The notes under the pieces were generated by a model. The model ran no database searches, was not told the DNA's origin, and saw nothing but the letters and a program-made list of their open reading frames with translations. A stretch of 64,000 nt of DNA from Ceratopteris richardii. Taxonomy: Eukaryota; Streptophyta; Polypodiopsida; Polypodiales; Pteridaceae. The stretch spans positions 90,223,132 through 90,287,131 of the forward strand of contig CM035407.1 of the NCBI GenBank assembly GCA_020310875.1. Reading direction: 5' to 3'. Below are positions 48,533 through 61,422 of this stretch, piece by piece (position 1 is the stretch's first letter; each line of letters begins with the position of its first letter). The translations under genes and the position numbers were made by a program.

Positions 48533-50966
48533 AGATACCACTCAACCTTCGCTGCCTGCTACATGCCCCTATCTCTGAAACAGAAATCATTGAGGTCATT
48601 GATGCCCTCCCTTCTGGTAAAAGCCCGGGACTCGATGGGCTCACTAATGAGTTCTTTAAATCCTTCAAGTTGGTGGTTGCCACCCCTCTTCGTTTGGTTT
48701 GGCAAGAGGCGCTCAAGTTTGGCGTGCTTCCTTCTTGTCTCAACAATGGCATTATCAAGTTAATACACAAAAAAGGGGAAAAGAATAGAATAGAGAACTG
48801 GCGTCCTATTACGATGCTCCAAATAGGATACAAGATCATCGCCAAAGTCATTGACAACAGAATCTCTTGCCACTTGAGAGCATGGTTAAGCGAGGACCAA
48901 AAAGGTTTCATCAAAGGCACGTCAATTTTGGAAACCATTATAGATAGCTGGGAAGGTCTTGAATTTGGAAATGAGTCTAAACAAGACATGATCTTCCTCA
49001 AGATCGACTTTGATAAAGCCTACGATAGGCTGGAATGGGACTATATTCTGCAGTTGCTCCAAGATCTTGGATGTAGTCATAAATTCACCAAGATGATCGT
49101 GACCCTTCTCGGAAACGCATCGACCCAAATTAACATTAACGGCAAACTTTCGAAGGTGATCAAACTTAGAAGATCTATCAGACAAGGGTGCCCATTGGCT
49201 CCCCTTCTCTTTGCCATTGCCACGGAAGGAAGGTCTTAGCAGGCTGGTGGAGCATCAGGTGGAAGCTGGAAATATAAAAGGCCTCCGTTTGCTGCATGAC
49301 CTTAGTCAGATCACCATGAGACTTTTTCCCGATGATATGAACATGTTTGTTCACAATGATAGTACCAGCCTAGAGACGTTCTGGAGGTGTCTGGCTACTG
49401 GATCCACAATCAACCACTCTAAGACTGCCTTTAGAGCTATTGTTGGGTTGCAGCCCAACCTTCTCATTGATCATGGCTGTCAAATCATTCGGCAGGGCCA
49501 AAATTTTTGGCTTCTTGGGATCCCCTTGGGGTTTGGGGTCTCTATGGAACAACGGTGGAACTGGGTGCTAGCCAAACTCGAAAACAAGCTTAACTATTGG
49601 AGAGGTATGCAAATCAATCTTGCTAGTCGTGCTATGGTTATCAACACGTTCCTCCTTTCATCTACCATTTATTTCCTTTCTTGTTGGAGACTGAAAGAGC
49701 AAGATCTATCCAAACTGGATAGTATTTGTAGAAACTTCCTTTGGACGGGCGACCACAATAGGAGGGGGTGCCTAAAATCAAATGGTCCATTTGCACCAGC
49801 CATAGAGATAGTGAGGGACTTGTTATCCTGGACATTGGGTGCATGGCTAACAAACTCGCAGCCAAATGGATGATTAAGCTTGGTGCAATGGGGAGGCCTC
49901 GTGGGCCAAGTTGATCTTCAGAAACAAGAACGAGCTGGCTCTCATAGGCTTCCCAAATTGGAAGAATCTTGACATCTTGACCTTGCTATTTTCCCCAATT
50001 CCCATCTTCCCGAAAGGCTCTAATCTCGTGTGCTCCCTATGGAAGAGTTGGAATAAATTCAAAAGCTACACAAGAATTAGTGAAGACTGGAAGTGGGCAG
50101 CCGGTATCAGACAAAACGACTCTATCTGGTTTCCTTCTCATGGGACACGACACGTCGAGCTCACTTGGTCTCAAATGGCACAATGGGAATAGCCTATCAA
50201 AAATCCCGAACATCAAAGAAACGATTGACTATCAGGTTAACCTCAACAAGAAGTGGTGCCTGTCATGGACGCGGCTTCGGTGGGACATGAAGTTCATGGC
50301 TATCTGGCACCCCCTCATAGAAATCAAAAAGTCTGTCCTCTTATGGCAAATTCTTCATCTTGGAATCTGGACCAACCTTAAGGCTAGCAAATTTTGTGGG
50401 ATTCCTCCCTGGTGCAAACGTTGCTACCTGTCTATCGAAGATGTTTCACACATCTTGTTTACCTGCCCCAACTCCAACAGACGCTGGCAAATGGTTATAA
50501 AGAAAATTAGACTTCAGAAGCATCTCAATAGGCAGCAAGCCCTGTTGGGAGAAGCAATCGGCTGCTCCGCGACTCTCTGGAACGCCATCAGAGGGGAGGT
50601 CCTATGGAAAATCTGGCGGGAAAGATGTGCTTTCAACTTCGGTGACTCCCCCAAAGAGTGGTCAATTGAGAAATCGTTGTTCCTCCTTGGCAAAAGGATT
50701 GTTAACTGTAAGAAATCCCCCCCCTTTAGGCATCATCAAGTACTCCTTTTGATCAACAACAAGCTTAAACCCAAGTGGGCCCCTCATGAGGGTGATGAGA
50801 GGGCGATTAACCTTCTTTGTAATGCCATCTAAGCTGTGTAAAAAGCTTCCCCTGCTTTGTGGGATTAGGGGGGTCCCATGGGCACTAGTTCCCTTCTCTT
50901 GTATTTTTCTTTATTTAATTCTGGGAGAGTAGGCTAATGCAGAACTTCCTTTATATATAAAAAAAA
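48533..50966 (+). mobile_element. 3' half of L1-type LINE: RT, zf-RVT and tail (right copy)
   Basis: Continues the LINE interrupted at 37,440. RT blocks run from SGKSPGLDGLTNEFFK through FLKIDFDKAYDRLEWD, RQGCPLAPLLFAI and LFPDDMNMF (about 48.6-49.4 kb). A later region, QMAQWE to NNKLKPKW, contains the zf-RVT domain (about 50.29-50.69 kb). The tail GGGGGGTCCCATGGGCAC is at about 50,869 and the A-run at 50,960-50,967. Frameshifts near 49,215, 49,880 and 50,100 break the frame. The LINE lies inside the minisatellite: array units flank both its 5' end (33,990) and its 3' end (50,967). Confidence 0.9.
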
Positions 50967-52573
50967 ATTAGCTATTACTAAGTATTGGGTTCTTCGTTAG
51001 CTTATTAGTAAGTTATTATTAATTAGCTTGCTACTAATCACATATTACTAATTAGCTATTATGAATTAATATTTAGTTTGTTAGTAATCAACTATTACTA
51101 AGTAGCTATTACTAAGTAGTTATTACTAAGTAGATATTACTAATTAGCTATTATGAATTAGCTATTATTGATTAGCTTGTTACTAATTAGCTATTACTAA
51201 TTAGCTATCACTAACTAGCTATTACTGATTGGTTATTACTGATTAGCTATTATTGATTAGCTATTATGAATTAGTTATTAGGAATTAGCTATTACGAATT
51301 AGCTATTAGGAATTAGCTATTATGCATAGCTATTATGAATTAGCTATTACTAATTAGCTATTACTAATTAGCTATTACTAATTAGCTATTACTAATTAGG
51401 TATTATTAATTCCCTATTACGAATTAGCCATTACTAATTAGCTTCTTACTAAGTAGCTATTACGAAGTAACTAGTTCTTGGTTAGTTGTTCATAATTAGC
51501 TATTACTAATTAGCTTGTTACTAATTAACTATTACTAAGTAGCTGATTATTCGAAAGTTGTTAGTAGTTAGCTATTACTAATTAGCTTGTTTCTAATTCA
51601 TGATTATTAATTAGCTATTACTAATTAGCTATTACTGATTAGCTATTACTAATTAGCTATTATGAATTAGCTATTACGAATTAGTTATTACGAATTAGCT
51701 ATTACGAATTAGCTATTATGAATTACCTATTACTAGTTAGCTATTATTGATTAGCTATTACTAATTAGCTTGTTACTAATTAGCTATTATTGATTAGCTA
51801 TTATTGATTAGCTATTATTGATTAGCTATTACTGATTAGCTATTACTAATTAGCTATTATGAATTAGCTATTATGATTTAGCTATTAATAAGTAGCTATT
51901 GCTAATTAGCTATTACTGATTAGTTATTATTGATCAGCTATTAATAAATAGCTATTACTAGTTAGCTATTATTGGTTAGCTATTAATTATTAGCTATAAT
52001 GAATTAGCTATTACGAATTAGCTATTACAAATTAGCTATTACTTATTAGCTATTACGAATTAGCTATGACTAATTGCTATTACTAATCAACTATGACAAA
52101 CTAGCTATTACTAATCAGCTATGACAAATTAGCTATTATGAATCAGCTATGACAAATTAGCTATTACTAATTAGCTATTATTGATTAGCTATTATTGATT
52201 AGCTTGTTTGTAATTAGCTATTACTGATTAGCTATTGCTGATAAGCTATTACGAATTAGCTATTACAAATAAGATATTATGAATTAGCTATTACTGATTA
52301 CCTATTACTAATAAGCTTGCTACTAATTAGCTATTATTGATTATGTATTATTGATTAGCTATTATTGATTAGGTATTACTGATTAGCTATTATTGATTAG
52401 CTATTATTGATTAGCTATTATTGATTAGCTATTACAAATTAGCTATTACGAACTAGCTATTATGAATTAGCTATTATGAATTAGCTATTATGAATTAGCT
52501 ATTACTAATTAGCTATTACTAATTAGCTACTACTAACTAGCTATTACTAATTAGGTATTATTAATTTGCTATT
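50967..52573. repeat. 14-bp minisatellite (right copy)
   Basis: About 1.6 kb of ATTAGCTATTACTA units, the mirror of 8,628-10,203. It starts directly after the LINE A-run and ends at the exon-like sequence of the host-like gene. Confidence 0.95.
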
Positions 52574-54544
52574 TGACAACATGCATGATGTGGAGTCCAC
52601 ACACATTGACTTTCATAGTGGTCTAGACGGAATGATTGAGAATGTTCTTGATCTAGTTAGCAGCTCAAATATTCATCTAGTTAGTCATAAATCTGTAGTT
52701 GATAATGATCCCGTTGTTTGTTCAAACAAGGGTCATCTATAGAATCCAACTTTTGATCATAATCAAAGTCCAAATAGAGATTTTCTTCAAATGAATGCTA
52801 CAAATGAAACCTCCTCGAAGCAAAACTATTATAACCGAGCCTCAGTTTCTGACATGTGTGGATACACAACAAAGGTTGTAGGTGTTCATGTACAAGAGGA
52901 TGCCACTCTAGCATAGTTTATGGCAAATGTGAAAAGAACTTTGCAAGCATCTGTGAAACACCAAGCCATTTGCACCCAATTACAAGGTGGCAGACTACTC
53001 GGTCACACTTGAACGAAGGAACTATACCTGATATAGAGGATCTTTTGAAAGAATAGTACCAGTGTTCACCCTCTTACATCATTATCCTTTGTAATGGTTA
53101 CTATCCACATGTATGGCATCATCAAAATCTATAAGCTATCATCATAGTTTGTGATCAACCCATTTTGTATGGATGTTATTAAAATATTTTGTTCATAACT
53201 TAAGCACCAATTTGGAAATAATTTGAAGTTTTAATGCCATCATAAACATTAGGAACCCATTTGTATGAATTTTACAATCGTTCCTCTCATGATGCCTTTT
53301 CACAATGATATGATTTGGATAGTAGTAAATAGTTTCAAAGTGAGGAAACTGATTTCACTATTTAGTTCTACTGTTCACCTTCTTACAATACATCTTTGTA
53401 ATGGTTACTATCCACACATGACATTGTGCAAATCGATAAGCTCTCATAGGATTTTGTATTTAGCCTATTTTGTAACAATGTTATTGATTGTATTTATCAT
53501 ATTCTGTACAATTTTTGATAGACTAACAGTGTCATTGATTGTAAGTTGTAATGATTTTTGGCTTATAGGTCAAATAAAGAACAAAGTTCCATTCACAACT
53601 GCCACAAAAGATAGTCTTACATCCTCAGAAGTTGAGCACAAAGATGCCCAAAAAGGAAAGAAACTAAATAAAGTATCAGTTTCAACTCAAACTGATCCTA
53701 TTTCAACTCAAATATGTCCTATTTCAACTCAAAGTGATCTTATTGCAACAAAAATTGAGCCAAAAGTATCAGTTTCAACTCAAACTAATCATGTAATAGT
53801 GTTTACACCAAAAGGCAATCAAGAGCCTAAATAAATACTTGGCAAGTGAAAAAAACGAAAGAGGTTGGATCATGTGATAATGGAACCAGAATTTATTGAG
53901 ATAGAAAGGGACCCCCCAAAGATTCAATGTGGCGTGGTAGAGGAGGAGATACAAGAATTGAAAGCTATTCACAAGGATTTACAACCTAGGGCTCTGATTC
54001 TAGAAGTTGATGTATTTATGAATATCCGAAGTAAGTAGGCCTTTCTTGACAGTAATGCTTTTCTTCAATGGTGCCTTGAACATTTCAATGTCTGGATTTG
54101 GAGTGCCTATGATCTAGATGAGGTCAACAAATGTATTGATACAATCTTCCCAGAGTTCAAGAGGAAATTTATGGATATTTTGGGGAGGGATCAGTGTTTT
54201 TGGAAATTTCCAATCCATTTCAAGAAACTGGCTCATTTCTGGAACAAGAATGTGGAGTGCGGGCTTGACAATACATTGATAATTGATACTACTGCTTACA
54301 GGTTATTTTACAACATTAGAAGATGTTGTCGAACGGTACCAAAGATCACAATCAGTGAAAGACTTAACTATCTGTCAGGAACTCTTTGTGATCAACTTTG
54401 GAAATGGTGAATAGCCCCAAATCGTATTGACCATGCCTATATTATTTCTAGATTAATTCTTCTTGATGAAGAGACTTGTCTATATATCATGGCATACATC
54501 GAGGCCATAATCGAGATTACAGACATAATCGAGATTACAAAAAC
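52574..54544 (+). pseudogene. 3' part of host-like gene with FCP1/HAD-like domain (right copy)
   Basis: An exon-like frame at about 52,590-53,040 begins HDVESTHIDFHSGLDGMIEN and has three stops. An intron-like AT-rich stretch follows to an acceptor TTATAG at about 53,568. The next exon has Ser-Thr-Gln repeats (VSVSTQTDPISTQ and similar, 53,670-53,800) and then the FCP1-like domain: ALILEVDVF, FLQWCLEHFNVWIWSAYDLDE, FMDILGRDQCFWKFPIHFKK, NTLIIDTTAYRLFYN and LSGTLCDQLWKW (53,970-54,410). The conserved NTLLIDDSPYK block of CTD phosphatase-like proteins is easily seen. The first motif reads E-V-D in place of D-x-D. Stops at about 53,832, 53,845 and 54,036 mark it as a pseudogene, or as exons misjoined here. 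It is likely one gene with 32.0-33.3 kb. Confidence 0.55.
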
Positions 54545-55734
54545 AAACACTGAGTAATGCCAACTCTAGGGTGGCTATGAATTGTTCTGCTTTTGAACCC
54601 TTCAATCTTTATAGATCTATCAGATAGGGTCGTCCCCTTGCTCCTCTCATGTTTGCTATTTCTAGTGATGCTCTTGGATGGTTAGTTCAAAGATAAAATT
54701 GAACTAGGAATTATTAGAGGTATTTCTATGCCTCGATGAAAGTTAAAGAGGGTTATACCTTAAATCTAGTGTTTGCTTCTAATCTCTAGTTTTTTTCACA
54801 GAACTCATTATGGACTGGACGGGTGAACGTTGAAGAAGCTTCTCCTTTGCCTGTTAAGATGAATAAGTGCAGGAAAAAAGGCTTTAACTCATGGAATAGC
54901 CTTATCAGTGGGCAGAATATTGTGGATCCTTTCTTCATTAATGGCATTGTTGATTTATCTCTTGGTTGTAAACAGGTGCTTATGGATTAGAGGGAGGTTC
55001 TCCTGAAAGCCACGGAGAAGTGCAACCACTACAAAGAGCTTGAGCTACAGACGATTGCTACGGATATGTTCCAGAATTCACAAAAAAATAGGTTCCTTTC
55101 CCAAGTTGGTCAGGAGGCTGAATCAAAAGTGGAATCTCCAATGGACTACTCATCAATGGTCCTATAGATTTTAGGTCATTTGGGCCCTTCGTCGTGTCAA
55201 TAAGCAGCCCATCTTATTGTGGCTTATCATTCACCAAGGCCTGTGGATAGGGAGCAGAGCTTGTAAATTAAATTTGGGGAATGGAAATCGTAAAAGCTGT
55301 GGCAGGTTGGAGGATCTTTCTCACCTATTCATGGAATGTTTTTATGCTCAGAAATTCTGGTCCCCTCTTAATAATCTCTGCCTCACCCTTGGCAGAGCAA
55401 TAATGGGTTGTATCCCTTTCTTTGGCATGCATGGAGAGTGCAAATATTATGGAACATCTGGGTTGGAAGAAATAAAAGATGCTTTGGAGATGGTAGTAGG
55501 AATCAAATTTACAACTGTTGGAAAGAAATGAAGTTTGTTGGACAAGCCTACCTTTCTAGTATCTCTGATGCTCCTATGCATCAAGCCATGTATTCAAAAA
55601 TCATATGTAATGTTAGATACCAATAGTGGAGAGTCACTCTCTCTAAGATGTATTGCCCCACGAGGGCTTGCCCCCTCCACAGCTATACAATATTTCCTAA
55701 ATTTAATTTAATCTCTGTTTTCCATAAAAAAAAA
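54545..55734 (+). mobile_element. 5'-truncated L1-type LINE (right copy)
   Basis: Mirror of 5,462-6,660: decayed RT block at about 54.56-54.7 kb, zf-RVT at 55,217-55,531 and an A-run at about 55,726-55,734. The translated zf-RVT frame is identical in the two arms. Confidence 0.75.
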
Positions 55735-55864
55735 TCTATGGGTGGATTCAAACTATTCCGATGGTACATAAATGGCATTTGCTTCCAAAATCATGCTTCC
55801 ACCCTCACATCAATTCATATGTTTCAACGGTGCATGTTTTATTCTGAGGGGGGTAAGCTTCCAC

Positions 55865-55977
55865 ACTTTTTTTTCTTTTGAAATGGAGGTTCAGCCGAAG
55901 CCTACTCCCCCAGACTTTAATTTTGAAATTGCAACTATACAAGTGAGTGGGCATAGTACCCATGGGACCCCCCGTAT
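55865..55977 (-). mobile_element. LINE/SINE 3' tail fragment (right copy)
   Basis: Mirror of 5,219-5,333, with the CCCATGGGACCCCCC motif next to the old copia LTR and a T-run at about 55,867. Confidence 0.65.
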
Positions 55978-58900
55978 TGATGGAGAGTGTTAATCTCCAA
56001 AAGAACAAGTTATCCTTGATTTTAGAGCAACTCTATATCAAGAACAACTCAAAACCTCAACCAATTTTGGAAGACCAATGCAAAATTATCAAACTTTGAA
56101 CTAACTGTGAAGAAACTAATTATTCAGGAAAGTCTACTACACTTTATTCACTTGTTGACTAATCAAAAGTGTAAATTTTTTTATAAAACTTTATACAAGG
56201 TTTTTGCTAAAGTTGCACACCTTGTCCAAGTTAAATCTCTTCAAAAGATTCAATAGATCTTGAGATTTGCTCAAAACAATGTACCTATGTTTGAATCTAT
56301 TCTTTTGTATAGTCGACTTTGACACCTACAACTTCTAATGCATGCTTCTCCCAAACTAGACCCCTTTTATTCAAATGCTTTTCTTCACATCTTCACTCTT
56401 AAGCTTCATATAATCATCAGTTGTTGATTGTCTTGCTCCAACAACTCCCCCTCAATCATCAATTGTGATTATCTACATCTTCTTTATCCCTACCATATCT
56501 TTAAATCTTTGCAACTTGGGTCCATCCAAACCCTTTGTCAACATATCTGCAAGTTGATCCTTTGTGGGAGGATGCATGATTTCTATTTCTTTATCAACAA
56601 CTTCTCTCTTAGAAAATGATATTGGATCTCAATATGTTTGGTCCTAGCATGAAACACAAGATTAGCTGCCAAATACAAAGAACTCATGTTGTCTCCAAAA
56701 ATGCTAGGAGTACTCTGAATGAATCAAAACTCTTCATAAGAGTTTTTAGTCATATGACTTCCTTTGCAGCTTCTACCATACCTTTGTACTCTGATTCTGT
56801 AGATGATAAAGCAAATGTATGTTGCTTCTTAGAACACCATGAAATTAACTTATCTCCCACATAACACAAATACCCATGTGTTGATGTTCTATCATCAGAG
56901 TTACCTGCCCAATCTGCATCACTTTATATCTTGATCCTTGTATCTGAAGTAAACCCATAATACAAACCTTCTTTAAGTGTGCCCTTGATATATCTAAGCA
57001 TTCTAGGACAATGCATGAATTGAGATAAAACTCCAACTTCATATGAAAAATCTGGCCTTGTTAATGTAGCATAAATCAAGCTACCAAAAAACTCTAATAA
57101 AGCTTCATGTCTTTGAATTCTTCTCCTCCATATCTACTCAATTTGTGATTCACCTCCATTGGAGTTGGTGCTATCCTACAATCTTCCATTTTAAATTTGA
57201 TTAGCAAATTCTTCAAATACCTTTCTTGAGTTACATATACTCCATGTTGTGTATATGAAATCTCCATTCCCAAGAAATATGACAAATTTCCCAAGTCACT
57301 AATCTTGAATTCTTTCTCCATCTGCTTCCTAAGCATTTGTATACCTTGTCATTTGTACTTGTAAGTATTATATCGTCAACATAAATACAAACATAGATAA
57401 ACCCATCTTCACTTGCTTTGACTAGCAAGCTACTATCTACCTTTGATGCTTGGAAACCAAGTTCCTTCAAGAACTTTACAAGCCTGTAATTCCATGCCCT
57501 TGGGGCCTACTTCAAGACATACAAAGCTCCCTTGAGCTTACACACATGATCTAGATAAAATTGATAGTTAAAACCATCTAGTTGTTCCATGTAAACTTCA
57601 TCTGAAATGTAACCATTCAGAAATGCATTCTTCACATCTAACTGAGGTAATTTCCAACATTTGCAAGCACGAATAGCTATGAGAGTCCTTATGGTTGTCA
57701 TCTTTGCAACATGACTATAAGTTTCATCATAGTCCACACCATATGTCCATGCATATCCTTTTACAACAAGTTTGGCTTTGTACCTAGATACACTTCCATC
57801 TCTAAATCTTTTTGTTTTGTAAACCCACTTACATCCAATTACCTTATGATTAATTGGTTTATGTACCAATTCCCAAGTCTCATTCTCAATGAGTGCATCA
57901 TACTCTTCCTTCATAGATTTTTTTCCAATTCTCCTTTCCTTTGGCTTCATCATATGTAGATGGGTCTTCATCTGCTTTTATCATGTAAGCATAATCTTTA
58001 GTAGTCAAGAATGAAGTATCATAGCTATACCTTGTGGGTTGCCATTTGTGCCTTGATAACCTTCTGAGTTCTCCACTTCTTGAAGTTTCTGGCTCATCAC
58101 ATTCTAGATAATTTAAACTTTGGCATTTATTCAACTTCAACTAGTGCTTCATTGTTCTCTTCTTCATTGTTCTTCAAAGATTTGAACCTTTGATTTACCT
58201 TTCTTCTGATTCAATGTTTCTTCAAGAACTACATAAGTATTATTTGTACCTGAATACCAAGTACTTTGCTCATCAAATGTGACATCCTTTGATACAAGAA
58301 AGTGCTTTGTAGATGGAATCCACAACCTATATCCCATTTGCGTATCATTATAACCAATGAACACATATTTTTCAGCCTTTGGTTCTATTTCTGCCTTAAT
58401 GGAGAGGGAACATAAGCATAAGCTATGCAACCAAATACTTTGCAATGATTTGATGTAGGTCTCTTACCCCACCAAGCTTCATATGGTGACATAATCTGCA
58501 AAGCTTTACATGGTAGCCTATTAACCAAGTATGTGGCTGTATTTACAGCCTCAGCCCACAAATAATTAGCGCAATTATTTTCTTTCATCATTCATCTTGC
58601 AAACTCAACAAGAGTTCTATTTCTCCTTTCTACTACACCATTTTGTTGAGGAGAGTACCTACTTCTCCCTTTATACCTACATTCCACAAATAATCACTGA
58701 CTTCATTTGAGAAATACTCCCCCCTCCATTTGATCTTAAACTGTTCATTTTTTGTCCTATAATTCTTTCAGCATATGCATGATAGTGTTTAAATGTTCTA
58801 AACATTTCTGACTTGTCTTTGATCACATAAATAGTGATCCACCTGGTAGCATCATCAACATATGTGACATAATATCTTGAACCATTTATGCTAAAGTCCT

Positions 58901-60137
58901 TTGAAGAACCCCACACATATGTATGTAGCAATTCACATCTTTCTGAATACATGAAACCATGCTTGTTATATGATTGCTTATGGGCCTAACCTAATTGACA
59001 TGCTTCACATCTATATGTCATGTGTTGACCTGCAACGTTAGGTAATCCAAGTACCGAACCATTTTTAATTCATCTCTTTCATACCTCTTTCATTGAAGTG
59101 TCCAAGCCTCTTATGCCAAAGATCCAACTTAGACACCTTTTGCTCTCCATATGTAAACATGGCATGTCCAACATTACCTTGTACCCTCAATGTGAAAATC
59201 CTTCTTTATTTCTTTCCTGTAACAATTTTCTTATAACCTTGGCTAGGGTCTTCAACATAAACTCCATCATAAGTGAACCTCACCTCATATCCTTTTTCCA
59301 CAATTTGTCCTACACTAATCAAATTCTTTGGAATCGTAGGAACATACAAAACCTTACTCAAGGGAGTACTTCCATCTTTTGCTTTAATTGATCCAATTGA
59401 CTTCACCTTGTGCTTTGTATTGTCACCTGTTTGAACTGTATGATTGATTGCCTTATGATCCAAATCAATCATCAAAGCAATGTTTCCACTCAGGTGATTA
59501 CTACACCCTGAGTCAATGTAGAATACCCTTAAGTCTTCATTTGAAGTTTCACATGTTGCATTCATAATAAGAGTTGAATCTTCTTTCTAATCTAATGCAT
59601 AATTGTAGTAGGTGTTATTGTAGGATTGGTTTTGGAAGTTTCTTCCTCCATTTCTTCCAAAGAAACTCCTACCTCCTCTACCTCTATAATTTCCTCTTTG
59701 ATTTCTTCCATCTCTTCCTCTCTGGTTAAAATTTTGATTAAATTTACCATTGCTTTGATTATTATGCCAACATTCATGAGATAGATGATTGGTCTTACCA
59801 CATATCCAGCAAGTTTTGACACTATCTTTGTTATTTCTTCCTCTTCCTCTTAGGAAGTTTTCTTGACTTGAAGTACCTTCATCTTCAATTGATTGTTGCT
59901 TTCCTTTGATAGCTTTCTTCTTATCCTTAGAATAAATTGCATGATCTGTATTCTTATCATTCTCAAAAGTTAACATATGTCCTAGCAATTGATTCAAATC
60001 AGGAGTAAAATGATCTAATGAAAGTTCTGTTGACAATATGAAAGGCTTCCACTTCTCATCTCCTCTTACACGTGTCAGCATTTGTCTTACCAATTTATCT
60101 TATTCAATGTCTTCATCAATTGCACCTAAGGAATAAA
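55978..60137 (-). mobile_element. Old Ty1/copia element, broken (right-arm copy)
   Basis: Mirror of 1,061-5,218. 3' LTR at 55,978-56,443, then RNase H, RT (about 57.1-57.95 kb), integrase, protease region and gag with CCHC knuckle (about 59.76-59.81 kb). The upstream part of gag and the 5' LTR lie beyond the young copia that starts at 60,138. A fossil with roughly ten or more breaks. Confidence 0.88.
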
Positions 60138-61409
60138 TGTTGGAGCAAGTCTATGACAAGCCTAAGTATTGGCTTGAGTCCCACAAAGTCATAAAAGAAG
60201 CTTTAAAATGAAGACTATGTAAAGTTCACTTGTGAACTACCTCTTGTAACTTTTGAAGAGTTTACTTAATGTAAAAGTAAGAGAATCTTAAGTGGTTGAG
60301 TCCACTTGATCAAGAATGGAAAGAGGAGCCACGAATTCGTGATTTGTGGTAGGTAGAGAATCAAATCAATCATTGATTGATTGGAGAGTGATTGAGGGAA
60401 GTTAGCCTCCCAAACTCAACTATAAATAGATGGCAGTTTTAGTCGTGGTTAGAGAGACCTATGTGAAGACCTCCAAGAGCTGAGCTTTATGCCATATCAA
60501 GGTGTGATTACAAGGCACACATATGTATCAGTAAGTCATTGTATTATACAAGCAATATACTTTCATTTTCATGATTATTTGGTTTCATCTTTCCATGTTC
60601 TTATGAAGTGTACTACTCACTGCCATTACTCTCAGTTTTCTTAGTAAGCTTGCAGAGATGTTTTCTCTGAGCTTGGTGCATCATTTTCAGTGATTTAACT
60701 TGGTAATGTTAGCTCTATAAGTCTACTATATGCTCAAAAATTTTCATGTCATTTGGATGTTTCAATCTTCAGTTATGTTCATTTGAAGTCAACAGGGTCT
60801 ATTCATCTTCACTTCTCTATCAGGTACCCGACTTTTTTACTCATCTTGTCAGAGCCATTTCTCAGTGGTTACTTATCCAAATTCAGTGATTTAAAGCTTG
60901 TTGGATTCCACTTACTGTTGCGTATAACCATACGAATTTTCATAATCATTGGATTACTACATTTTGAGTTATGTTGATTTTTGTGCGCACTGGTCTCAAA
61001 CTGTAGCAGCCCGTGAAAATCGGGATGATGTCATCAGTTGTTAAAACTCATTCTCAGTGTGTGGTTCATTATTTTTGATGAGATTACTCTTGAAAGTTAG
61101 CTCTTTAAGCTACCTAGACTTCCCCAAGAGGAATTAAGCTAATTGTTGTTGTGCTTAGAGAATAATGTAAAACACTGGACAGGTGTATGAACCAAGAATA
61201 GCAAGTTTTCACCTCTGAGCTAACTCCAACTTATCTGTTTTGATCTATCTTTTTGAGAGTGATCTTCCAAGGTAGATAGGGTGTCTAATACATCCATTGG
61301 CAATCTAAAAGGGCCCACCATCTACTCTTGGAGTTCATTTGGCTGGTGTAGATCAAGGATTTTGCAACACCTCTTCATCTTCAAACACATACTTATCCAT
61401 CTCTTCACA
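60138..61409 (+). repeat. Copia 5' LTR
   Basis: 1,272 bp from TGTTGGAGCAAG to CTCTTCACA. A TATA box TATAAATAG is at about 60,421. The first 1,060 bases are mirrored at the left window edge. The 3' LTR is outside the window, so no LTR-based age can be given. Confidence 0.85.
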
Positions 61410-61410
61410 G

Positions 61411-61422
61411 TGGTATCAGAGC
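61411..61422 (+). other. Copia primer-binding site, initiator tRNA-Met
   Basis: TGGTATCAGAGC, the standard plant copia primer site, one base after the LTR. Confidence 0.95.

Larger units (their letters stand above)
39798..61197. repeat. Right arm of giant inverted repeat
   Basis: Partner of the left arm, in opposite orientation. On this side the sequence continues naturally past both visible edges: at 39,798 the gypsy pol region carries on toward 37.4 kb, and at 61,197 the copia LTR carries on to its end at 61,409 and into gag. The left arm instead stops abruptly at its inner edge. That asymmetry makes the right arm the likely original and the left arm the inverted copy. Confidence 0.95.
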
